From: Sulfolobaceae archaeon
GTDB taxonomy: Archaea; Thermoproteota; Thermoprotei_A; Sulfolobales; Sulfolobaceae
Direction of reading: 5' to 3'
Length of the DNA stretch: 14,864 nucleotides
NCBI GenBank assembly: GCA_028277025.1
Contig: JAPYVG010000038.1
Span: 1 to 14,864 of the forward strand
The stretch's first letter is position 1. Each line of letters begins with the position of its first letter. The notes beneath the pieces are model-generated. The model worked only from the letters and a program-made list of their open reading frames with translations, was not told the origin of the DNA and made no database searches. Both the position numbers and the translations under genes were made by a program. Shown here piece by piece: positions 8,335-14,782 of this stretch.

Positions 8335-8717
8335 TTATGTTTTAATTTTCTCTTTAGAAACCTCTTCTAAGCATGCTCCTAAGGAAAACATTGTTGCTTC
8401 AATACCGTAAACCTTCTTCCTACCCCAATAATCACCTAAAAAGTCAAATAATAATTGGCCAATGATTGCAGACCATATGGCGATTGAGGCTAGTAAGCCA
8501 GTCCAAAAAGCTGAGTCTTGACCAGTTAGGTAATTAGAAAATCCTGGCAAGGAGATGCCAGCATATTTTGGTGAGTCTTGAAAAATTGCTAAAATATAAC
8601 TGATATTCAAGAGATCATAGGCGTCAGTAAAAAAGCCAATACCAGCACTATACCAAATCTTAATATGAGCAAAACTCAACTTTAGGTTGTCAATGCTCTC
8701 AAGGGATTATTTGACAT
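8335..8717 (-). pseudogene. Broken MFS transporter (PHS/sugar-phosphate symporter type)
   Basis: Remnant of a major facilitator protein, normally about 12 membrane segments and over 400 residues; here only about 120 remain. The original start is ATG at 8717, giving MSNNPLRAL; one base is missing near 8690-8693, after which the other frame continues DNLKLSFAHIKIWYSAGIGFFTDAYDL, the typical beginning of phosphate:H+-type MFS members (ALDNxKLS, GxGFFTDAYDL). The frame continues through segments 2-3 with the MFS motif A (GDYWGRKKVYG) and then jumps from MFSLGA straight to LEEVSKEKIKT and a stop. That ending looks like the normal C-terminal tail of such transporters (compare GKSLEEIS), so an internal deletion of roughly 300 codons is likely. 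An internal TTG at 8679 could still begin a 114-residue peptide, but a working transporter is not possible. Confidence 0.85.
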
Positions 8718-8841
8718 TCTGAGCTCTATTTGGTAGTATAGCTTGTATGTATTAACGTAAATAGCTTATATATAATATAATAGATACTATATTCAACTAT
8801 ATAGTATCTATAGATATAAAATAATAAAAATAAAATTAAAC
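8718..8841. other. AT-only intergenic region with a long palindrome
   Basis: This is the gap between the usp stop codon and the start of the broken MFS gene. It is nearly all A and T between about 8755 and 8835 and contains the perfect inverted repeat listed separately. No further coding potential is seen. Confidence 0.6.
8780..8811. repeat. Perfect 13 bp inverted repeat with 6 nt loop
   Basis: Arms ATAGATACTATAT (8780-8792) and ATATAGTATCTAT (8799-8811) flank TCAACT. A second palindrome, TATCTATAGATA (8805-8816), overlaps the right arm. The site lies 30 bp after the usp stop and about 65 bp before the start of the broken MFS gene, so it may be an operator for the MFS promoter or a structure at the end of the usp transcript. 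Confidence 0.7.
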
Positions 8842-9234
8842 TTATTTTACGACGAGTACTGGAACCGGCGATTTGTTAACTATTGCAGATGAAACGCTCC
8901 CTAATATTACTTTCTTTAAACCAGTTAAACCTCTACTCCCTGTTATTATCATATCACATTTTATTCTAGTACAATATTGTATTATAGCATCTGGTACATC
9001 CAAGCTCTCTTCAATTATCGGTTTCACATTATATTCCGATAATATTTTCATTAATTCTTTCTGTTCCTCTTCTGCTTTACTTCTCTCCTCAATTATTTTT
9101 TGCTCTGGTGATTTAGGCGGTTCCTTTACTACAGTTACTATGTGTATCTCATCTTCCTTTTTTGCTATTTTAAGTAAAAAATTTATAGCCTTCTTTGAGT
9201 GTTCCGATCCATCATAAGCAACTACATATTTCAT
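8842..9234 (-). CDS. Universal stress protein A (UspA) family, ATP-binding type
   Basis: A 130-residue single-domain UspA protein of normal family length, cytosolic and probably dimeric. It has the N-terminal strand VVAYDGSEHSKKA with the conserved D8, and the C-terminal nucleotide motif G-2x-G-9x-G-S: GSRG (99-102) followed after nine residues by GSVSSAIV (112-119), then the closing PVPVLVV strand. Presence of the motif implies ATP binding rather than the non-binding UspA subtype. The partner process is unknown. It lies between the permease and the broken MFS gene, and small Usp proteins near transporters are common. A TATA box about 27 bp upstream of ATG 9234 suggests its own leaderless transcript. 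Confidence 0.93.
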   Translation of the reverse strand: MKYVVAYDGSEHSKKAINFLLKIAKKEDEIHIVTVVKEPPKSPEQKIIEERSKAEEEQKELMKILSEYNVKPIIEESLDVPDAIIQYCTRIKCDMIITGSRGLTGLKKVILGSVSSAIVNKSPVPVLVVK

Positions 9235-9257
9235 ATAATACTATTTATCTTTAAACG

Positions 9258-9265
9258 ATATAAAA
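9258..9265 (-). promoter_or_regulatory. TATA box of usp
   Basis: TTTTATAT on the minus strand is centred about 27 bp upstream of the usp ATG at 9234. The region from here to 9479 (about 215 bp) holds no gene that I can support; one 15-codon frame at 9362 was rejected. Confidence 0.55.
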
Positions 9266-9479
9266 GAATTCAGTAGATTGATATAAAAAGAGTATGATTT
9301 ATCGTAGCTATAATTAAAAATTTTTAAATTGGAACCATTCTTAAGCCAAGATAATTCAAATATGAGGATTCTTCCCTTCTTAGGTGTAATATGGATGAAG
9401 CAGTATTAAGCAATCTTTGGTAAACAGTTTTAATCTCCTTTCCTTAGTCTTTGAAGTTTTAGAAATAAATTATAATAGA

Positions 9480-10898
9480 CTAACTTATCTCTATCTCTTT
9501 ACTCTTAAGCTTTTTGATATATTCATCAAGTGTAACTAATTGATTATTGTCATCTACTACATAAGTCCCCGCTATACTCTTTCTAGCTTTTATTAAATAC
9601 CATATGGTAGAGATAACTATTACGCTCATAATTAATGATGTTTGGAAGATGTCTGGCGTTTGAAATGTTAGAATTATTCCAGTAAGATTTATTCCGGTCG
9701 CTATAATTGGGATTATAGCTGTTGTGATTTTTAATTCATTAATCCTCCAATAAAATATAGGTACTCCAAAACCATCTACTATTCTTCCAAGTAACCAGAA
9801 AACGCTAGTTATGACACTTATTTCTTGGAATGCATTATCAGGGGAACCAGTATATGCTAAAGCTACAACTGTGAACAAGGCCGATATCAAGCCTATAGTA
9901 ACTGTTGCTATGATCGGTTCATATTCTTTGTTAACTTTTTCAAACACTTTAGGCATTGCCCGTTCTCTAGCTAAGTTAAATAAAACTCTTGCAGCCCCTA
10001 TAGTTGTTCCTATATTTGAAGCTAACAAGCTGTTAAGAGAAAGTAATAACACGAGTAATACTATCGGCAAACCAAAAGAGGAGAGCTCATAGATTAATGG
10101 TTGTGAGCAGTTTGAGAGCGAACTTAAAGAACCGTTCCATAATGCTACTATTCCATATGTTCCTACAAGTATTGCACTACCACCTAAAATTAAGGATAAC
10201 CACATTCCAGCGGTTATCGTTTTTCTGGGTACTTTGGCCTCTTCACCTAGATATGTTGATGCACCCGCACCAGATATGCTAACTATTGTTAGAATCATTG
10301 CGATTCCTAGTGCACTCAATGATGTATTGGTCGGTTCAAAGTATTCAATGTTTATCCCCTTAGTAGCTACAGCGTAAATGAATATTGAAAAGAGAAATAT
10401 TACTTCTAGTGTGGCACTTACACTTACGATATTTCCTAATAGTTTCTTAATGTGGATTGTAATAGATGAAAAAGTGGGGTAAATTAAACCTATTATTATC
10501 GATAATGGAAGTAAATAAGACGGAACCGAAATATTAAAGTTTGATAAGACCGTAGAAATAATTAAGTATATTGCTAATGCGTTTACCGCATTTAATGCAG
10601 AATAAGCTATTACTTCTGTAATAGCTTCATAATATGCTATTGTTTTATTTCTCCACGCTGCTGCACCATATATGTAGTAACCTCCAGCAGATGCGATTTT
10701 AGTGGAATACCTAGTTAAAGTATATATCCATAGCGTACTTCCAATTAATGCTAAAATTGTAGCAAACACAACTGCTTTACCCGCAATTCCTATTGCTGCT
10801 GTAGTTGTTGAAACCACACTGCCTAGCGGTGCTGTAACCGCCATTGCTTGACCGTAAGCTTCCCTTAATGATAATGATCCTTTTGAAAGTCCCTTCAT
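9480..10898 (-). CDS. APC-superfamily amino acid permease
   Basis: A 472-residue integral membrane protein with about 12 hydrophobic segments, predicted to import amino acids or related amines, driven by protons or as an exchanger. It starts with the APC pattern SLSLREAYGQAMAVTAPLGSVVSTTTAAIG (residues 8-37), whose small-residue-rich first segment normally binds the substrate amino and carboxyl groups. It also has GAGASTYLGEEAKVPRKTI (210-228), the conserved segment-6 and loop motif of the family, and ARVLFNLARERAMPK later on. The hydrophilic tail of about 40 residues is cytosolic. Substrate cannot be assigned. A GGGAG ribosome site lies 6 nt before ATG 10898, and the promoter is bracketed by an inverted repeat. 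Proximity to the secreted peptidase-glycanase operon suggests, but does not show, a role in taking up released amino acids. Confidence 0.9.
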   Translation of the reverse strand: MKGLSKGSLSLREAYGQAMAVTAPLGSVVSTTTAAIGIAGKAVVFATILALIGSTLWIYTLTRYSTKIASAGGYYIYGAAAWRNKTIAYYEAITEVIAYSALNAVNALAIYLIISTVLSNFNISVPSYLLPLSIIIGLIYPTFSSITIHIKKLLGNIVSVSATLEVIFLFSIFIYAVATKGINIEYFEPTNTSLSALGIAMILTIVSISGAGASTYLGEEAKVPRKTITAGMWLSLILGGSAILVGTYGIVALWNGSLSSLSNCSQPLIYELSSFGLPIVLLVLLLSLNSLLASNIGTTIGAARVLFNLARERAMPKVFEKVNKEYEPIIATVTIGLISALFTVVALAYTGSPDNAFQEISVITSVFWLLGRIVDGFGVPIFYWRINELKITTAIIPIIATGINLTGIILTFQTPDIFQTSLIMSVIVISTIWYLIKARKSIAGTYVVDDNNQLVTLDEYIKKLKSKEIEIS

Positions 10899-10903
10899 TC
10901 TAA

Positions 10904-10922
10904 TCTCCCTATAAGCTTTGCT
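10904..10922. repeat. Inverted repeat, proximal arm (permease promoter)
   Basis: TCTCCCTATAAGCTTTGCT pairs with the arm at 10970-10988 in 18 of 19 positions. This arm overlaps the predicted permease transcription start and its GGGAG ribosome site. Confidence 0.8.
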
Positions 10923-10931
10923 CTCCTAAAA

Positions 10932-10942
10932 ACTTTTTAAAA
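10932..10942 (-). promoter_or_regulatory. Probable TATA box of the permease gene
   Basis: TTTTAAAAAGT (minus strand) lies in the 47 bp spacer between the inverted-repeat arms. A start about 25 bp downstream would fall in the proximal arm near 10912, leaving a leader of about 14 nt that contains the GGGAG site. Confidence 0.45.
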
Positions 10943-10969
10943 CTTTCCTAGTTTCCCCTCGAGTGTTTC

Positions 10970-10988
10970 AGCAAAGCTTTTAGGGAGA
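10970..10988. repeat. Inverted repeat, distal arm (permease promoter)
   Basis: AGCAAAGCTTTTAGGGAGA is the reverse complement of 10904-10922 with one mismatch. The pair, centred on AAGCTT in each arm, flanks the core promoter as an operator pair would. The rest of 10989-11087 is AT-rich with no open frame of interest. Confidence 0.8.
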
Positions 10989-11087
10989 CTCGTTAAAAAG
11001 AATAAAATTAGTCTTATAGGCTTAATAAAAACTTTACAATATTAAGCTCAAAAAATTTTACATTATTCATAAAAATATTAAAACTTC

Positions 11088-11450
11088 CTAATCAGATTTG
11101 CCTTTTAATATTTCTACTACTTTTGTAACGTTATTTTTAACTTCTTCGAATCTTATTTTAGCATCCGGCGGTAAAGGTTTTTTCGGCTTTATTGAATTTA
11201 ATTTTTCTAATGCAGAACTTAAAAGTGTTAAACTTTCACTTCTACTTTTATCAAGCTTATTGTAAGCTTGATAAATCAGTCTAGTAGACTCTTTCCATGC
11301 CTTTAAATCCTCTTCACTTATAGTACCATCTTTTAATAAATATGTGGAAAAATCATCATCCACTAAGGGTATATTGTTATTTATCAATCGCCATAATATG
11401 TCCTTTTCCTTCACGATAATATAATCTAAAAACTTATTAAATAAAGTCAT
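11088..11450 (-). CDS. Hypothetical helical protein, about 120 residues
   Basis: I do not recognise this gene. From ATG 11450 it encodes 120 residues, mostly predicted helix, beginning MTLFNKFLDYIIVKEKDILWRL, with an acidic middle (DGTISEEDLKAWKES) and a basic, proline-rich linker (KPKKPLPPDAK) before a last helix ending in VVEILKGKSD. No signal, membrane segment or metal motif is seen, so it is probably cytosolic. The frame can be opened to a GTG at 11516, but that would overlap the divergent gene starting at 11491; ATG 11450 avoids this and is about 35 bp from a TTTAAA box at 11482-11487, implying a leader of only some 9 nt. It is divergent from the heme A synthase-like gene and might be co-regulated with it. 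Confidence 0.65.
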   Translation of the reverse strand: MTLFNKFLDYIIVKEKDILWRLINNNIPLVDDDFSTYLLKDGTISEEDLKAWKESTRLIYQAYNKLDKSRSESLTLLSSALEKLNSIKPKKPLPPDAKIRFEEVKNNVTKVVEILKGKSD

Positions 11451-11461
11451 CCTTACAAGAT

Positions 11462-11470
11462 TTTTTAAAC
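11462..11470 (+). promoter_or_regulatory. TATA box of the heme A synthase-like gene
   Basis: TTTTTAAAC is centred about 25 bp upstream of ATG 11491, the usual spacing for a leaderless transcript. Confidence 0.6.
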
Positions 11471-11481
11471 GATATGGCGAG

Positions 11482-11487
11482 TTTAAA
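11482..11487 (-). promoter_or_regulatory. Possible TATA box of the divergent hypothetical gene
   Basis: TTTAAA about 35 bp before ATG 11450. Its transcript would start near 11459, so the two promoters overlap face to face: each TATA box lies downstream of the other in its own reading direction, within 40 bp of shared DNA. Confidence 0.4.
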
Positions 11488-11490
11488 GAT

Positions 11491-12243
11491 ATGATAAGCG
11501 AATTGGCTTTTCTCACTTCAGCCTTAGCAGCTTTAACGATAGTTTTAGGTGGAATTGTAGAAGGGTATGGTTATGGTCTATCTCTAGGTACAAATTGGCC
11601 ATATACTAGAAATATAGTAGAAGTTGCAGTTAAAGGTGACCCAGAAGCTATACATAGAATATCCGCGACATTAGTAGGAATATTCTCTCTTACTCTATTA
11701 CTGATTGATTTTAATACTATAACAGTAATAGGTTTCATAAGCGTAATTTTCACAGCACTGCTTGGAATGGCTACTCTCTACGTTTTAGCTGGTAAACTAC
11801 CATCAATTTTCCAAGGATTTCATGATATAGCTGCCTATACAACTTTTGTCTCATATTTTATGCTAGGCTTAGGTTACGATCCTTCTAAATTTTTACAGTT
11901 CCTCATAAGTGCAATAATTCCTCCTCATTTCCTTTACTTTGTTATTTTCATGGGGGGAGTAGTTACTGGGACTAGAAGGATGAAGCTAAGTATAGGGGAA
12001 GTAAGATATCCTAAAAATAAACTTCAATGGGCTTGGGTAATTCACGGTTTAGCAACATTGATATTTTTCATAGCTTTAATTTATTTGAGACTTTGGATAG
12101 CTCTCGGAATTTCAATTATTGAAGCTATAGTAGGGATTTTAGTATACATGTCAATAAATAAGAACCCAGAGAAACCTGGAGCCTTAATAGGAATTCACCA
12201 ACTAATTTCGATAGCTGTAGTTATTTCACTATTGCTCAGTTGA
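11491..12243 (+). CDS. ctaA: Heme A synthase-like membrane protein (CtaA/COX15 family)
   Basis: A 250-residue protein with about eight membrane segments, predicted to oxidise the C-8 methyl of heme O to give heme A for aa3-type terminal oxidases. The family pattern is clear: the first external loop reads LGGIVEGYGYGLSLGTNWP (residues 19-37), matching the TGG.VR.TGSGLS.PDWP block, followed by EAIHRISATLVG (H55). Heme-ligand histidine candidates occur in alternate helices as in CtaA: H55, H111 (FHDIAA), H185 (VIHGLA) and H236 (GIHQLI). The protein has no cysteine at all, so the loop disulfide of Bacillus-type CtaA is absent. It is shorter than bacterial CtaA (about 300). No oxidase or heme O synthase gene is adjacent. 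It converges on tmcA, with 11 bp between the stop codons. An alternative role within the same family cannot be excluded. Confidence 0.78.
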   Translation: MISELAFLTSALAALTIVLGGIVEGYGYGLSLGTNWPYTRNIVEVAVKGDPEAIHRISATLVGIFSLTLLLIDFNTITVIGFISVIFTALLGMATLYVLAGKLPSIFQGFHDIAAYTTFVSYFMLGLGYDPSKFLQFLISAIIPPHFLYFVIFMGGVVTGTRRMKLSIGEVRYPKNKLQWAWVIHGLATLIFFIALIYLRLWIALGISIIEAIVGILVYMSINKNPEKPGALIGIHQLISIAVVISLLLS

Positions 12244-12254
12244 GGTGCATCTCT

Positions 12255-14573
12255 TCATATTTCCGATGTGCGAAACTCATCATCAATATCTTTTAGTTCA
12301 ACACCCGTTTTTACATCTGGTGTTATCCCATAATATTTATATAAAAGTTGTGAAATGATTTCATACAACATTTCACTAACTTCAGTCCTATTGGCTCTTA
12401 ATGTAGATGAAGTAAACCTCCATGGTCTCCCTTGTAATACTTTAGCTATTAATAATGTTTCCTCTTGTGGTGATAAACTCCAATCCCTTTTTGCGTCCCA
12501 GAAGTATTTAAGAGTTAGCATATGGATTCCATCAGCCGAGGACTCATACGGGCTTACACCTTGAAGGAAAGCGACTACTTTATCTATGTAAATTCTGTTT
12601 ATTCTCACTTCTTTATGCACTTTAGCTCCATTAAGTAGTATCCTTACAATTTCTGGATCCATTCCAAAATATACGTCATGAATCGTGTTTAACAGTTTAT
12701 CTTTTAAGATGTAAGTAGCTATTTTCAACGCCCTTTTTGCCACTTCGCTTATCGGTTTCATAACTACTACTGGGTAATCGCCTAATTTCTCATTTCTCCT
12801 TGGGGAAACGTGAACGGGATAAAATCCATTTTTAATCCAAAAATTAAGTACTCTTATATCACTCATAAATGCCGAACCCACCCAATCTATTCCCTGTCTT
12901 TCAGCGTCCTCAACAATCATTTTTAACAACTCACTCCCAAAACCCTTATTTTGTAATTCTTGCATTATTGCTATTCTTACTATTCTCCACCCCCTCATTC
13001 TTCCGAACTCCTTTAAACGAGTATGTTTTATCAGTCTATCTGGTATTAAGTTTCCATCAAAGGTTACCCCCATTAACGCTGATTCTATTAAAGACTCTGG
13101 CAATCCTCCTTCTTCAGCTATTTGCACAACACCTATATCCTTTCCGTCAATAGTAGAGAGCGTCTTTATTGTATGATGAATCCCGTCACCCATAATCATT
13201 AAGTCGTTGGGATTATTTCTGTAATGTGCTGTCACTAGAATCCCGTAAACTTGCCTTAACCTTTTCTCGTTACTGAATAGTTCTTCTTTATCAATAGTTT
13301 CAAACACTAATTTTTCTGGTATTCTCCTAGGTTCTTCTGGTTCCGCGTCTAACAATAATGTATCATATAACCATTTCTCTATTGGATCTCCTTCAGCATA
13401 TCTCAGTGGAGTCACCATTTCTTGCCAGTAAACTATTGCTTTCCTCAGGCTAAGTATCCTCTTTAAATACCTTAAGAACGCTTTACCGGAGCCCTCATAC
13501 CCGTGGACTGTAGTCACTAATACTACTTTGTCCCAGATCTTTAGGGCTGAATCAATATAACCTACTCCTATTGCTGCCGCTTCATCCATAACAAGTAAGT
13601 CTCCCTCAGTTTCTAATACAGCATCCGGTATTTCGTAAAGCACTCTAAAGTTTTCACCCTCTATTTCCGTTGGGAAGGTTGCGTTTTTACCTTTCTTCTC
13701 TTTATACTGAATGTTTAACACATCTAGACCCCTTTTAAGGAACTCTATTATCTGGGAAATACCACTCATTGACGGTGCGGTTATTACTACTTTATATTTC
13801 CTCTTTTTTTCTTTTAGTAGAGATATTAACCCAGCTATGCCTAAACCCGTTACAGCACTTTTACCTCTCCCTCTTGCAGAAGTTATTACTAAGACTTTTC
13901 TTTTACCCACTCTTAGATTAAAGAATGACTCCAGGACTCTGTTCTGATCTGAACTCAAGCAAAGCTTATGAATCTCTTCGGGCATGAGTGGTTTTACTGG
14001 TATTAATGGTTCGCTCTTTTTCTTAACTTCCCCCTTGAAAGGTTTTACTGTAAAACTGTTCTCTTTTACTATAAATATTCCTTCGTATTCTTCTAATTTT
14101 CTTAAGAATCTTTTTTCATATACATCTAATATTTTTCCGTTATAAATTATGGAATTTCTAAACTTTTTATTTTCAAGTAATGAGTCCGTATAGATTATTG
14201 CTAATCCTCCACCTCTTACCAAATCAACTAATCTGCCAACATAATTTGGCTCAAAGTTATTTGTGAAATCTAAAACAACTACATCAAATGTGTTTCCCAA
14301 ATATTTATCTGAGCTAGAATAATCAATATCTATAAGATTATCGCTTATCTCTTCTCTGAATTTCTTTAATCTCTCTTTTGCTCCTTCAGCCCAGGGATGA
14401 AAAGCGTAAGCTATTAAGGCATTAGGGTTTAATTGAAGATACAATTTTAGGATTTTAATAGCGATCTCTTCTGGATTATTTCTTTTTTCAATGTAAACTA
14501 AATTCCTATAATATCTTCTTTGAGAGTCCTCTATTGCTTCTCTTAACGTTTCAAAGAATTGTTGTTCATCCAC
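12255..14573 (-). CDS. tmcA: tRNA(Met)/RNA cytidine N4-acetyltransferase
   Basis: Archaeal TmcA of the Kre33/NAT10 family: uses ATP and acetyl-CoA to form N4-acetylcytidine in RNA (the wobble position of elongator tRNA-Met in bacteria, many RNA sites in thermophilic archaea). Domain order is normal: N-terminal DUF1726-like part (1-170); RecD-like helicase with Walker A SARGRGKSA (232-240) and Walker B LLVMDEAAA (326-334); GNAT acetyltransferase with VRIAIMQELQNKGFGSELL, the acetyl-CoA loop (about 532-550), and the GSAFM.D.RVLNFW.KNGF block; then the C-terminal RNA-binding part. I place the start at GTG 14573, giving 772 residues. An in-frame ATG at 14651 exists, but the extra 26 residues are out-of-frame readings of the mazG 3' end and look unlike TmcA; the GTG falls 5 nt after the mazG stop, an operon-like junction. 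Confidence 0.94.
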   Translation of the reverse strand: MDEQQFFETLREAIEDSQRRYYRNLVYIEKRNNPEEIAIKILKLYLQLNPNALIAYAFHPWAEGAKERLKKFREEISDNLIDIDYSSSDKYLGNTFDVVVLDFTNNFEPNYVGRLVDLVRGGGLAIIYTDSLLENKKFRNSIIYNGKILDVYEKRFLRKLEEYEGIFIVKENSFTVKPFKGEVKKKSEPLIPVKPLMPEEIHKLCLSSDQNRVLESFFNLRVGKRKVLVITSARGRGKSAVTGLGIAGLISLLKEKKRKYKVVITAPSMSGISQIIEFLKRGLDVLNIQYKEKKGKNATFPTEIEGENFRVLYEIPDAVLETEGDLLVMDEAAAIGVGYIDSALKIWDKVVLVTTVHGYEGSGKAFLRYLKRILSLRKAIVYWQEMVTPLRYAEGDPIEKWLYDTLLLDAEPEEPRRIPEKLVFETIDKEELFSNEKRLRQVYGILVTAHYRNNPNDLMIMGDGIHHTIKTLSTIDGKDIGVVQIAEEGGLPESLIESALMGVTFDGNLIPDRLIKHTRLKEFGRMRGWRIVRIAIMQELQNKGFGSELLKMIVEDAERQGIDWVGSAFMSDIRVLNFWIKNGFYPVHVSPRRNEKLGDYPVVVMKPISEVAKRALKIATYILKDKLLNTIHDVYFGMDPEIVRILLNGAKVHKEVRINRIYIDKVVAFLQGVSPYESSADGIHMLTLKYFWDAKRDWSLSPQEETLLIAKVLQGRPWRFTSSTLRANRTEVSEMLYEIISQLLYKYYGITPDVKTGVELKDIDDEFRTSEI

Positions 14574-14578
14574 AGCGG

Positions 14579-14782
14579 TTAGATTTTGTATTTCTTCCTT
14601 AAAGCTTCTTCCACATCTATGTTTGTTAAGTTTGCTATCGAAATGGTCCATGCTAAGACGTCAGCTATTTCTTCCTCTATCGAGTCCTTATTTCCGCTAA
14701 GTAAAGCCTCAGCTAGTTCCCCAACCTCTTCAACGAGCCACGTCAGTATGGGAATCTCGTTTATTGCAAGATAAACTAAAAC
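14579..14782 (-). pseudogene. MazG-like nucleotide pyrophosphohydrolase, 5' end lost
   Basis: The frame ending at the TAA at 14581-14579 encodes TWLVEEVGELAEALL, then SIEEEIADVLAWTISIANL and DVEEALRKKYKI. This is the core of the MazG/dUTPase-like all-alpha NTP pyrophosphohydrolase family, with the metal-binding EExxE (EEVGE) and ExxD (EIAD) motifs intact. Family members of this size are about 90-100 residues and start some 25-35 residues earlier with a Met-led helix. Here the frame runs back only to a TAA at 14785-14783, with no ATG, GTG or TTG start before the motif, so the N-terminal helix is missing. The replaced part, from about 14742 outward, carries the 17 bp repeat shared with the left end of the window. 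It may be a true pseudogene, or the start may lie in sequence altered by rearrangement. tmcA follows after 5 nt. Confidence 0.75.
14742..14758 (-). repeat. 17 bp repeat, right copy (inverted relative to 108-124)
   Basis: On the minus strand this is GAGATTCCCATACTGAC, identical to 108-124. It ends exactly at the codon before the conserved mazG sequence WLVEEVGELA begins, so it marks the junction between foreign-looking sequence and mazG. Confidence 0.7.

Noticed and set aside
8873..9217. Plus-strand open frame of 114 codons antisense to usp
   Set aside because: It lies entirely within the usp gene, whose protein matches UspA with intact motifs; the antisense frame is hydrophobic by codon mirroring and has no family features.
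9362..9409. Fifteen-codon frame MRILPFLGVIWMKQY with an AT-rich box upstream
   Set aside because: Too short, no ribosome site, and no sign of selection; could be a gene remnant but nothing supports it.
11451..11516. Extended N terminus of the 120-residue unknown protein from a GTG at 11516
   Set aside because: It would overlap the start of the divergent membrane protein gene and both promoters, and the added residues look like random translation.
13711..13947. Plus-strand frame of 78 codons inside tmcA, and similar frames at 12355 and 12869
   Set aside because: All are antisense to well-conserved tmcA coding sequence and show no recognisable protein features.
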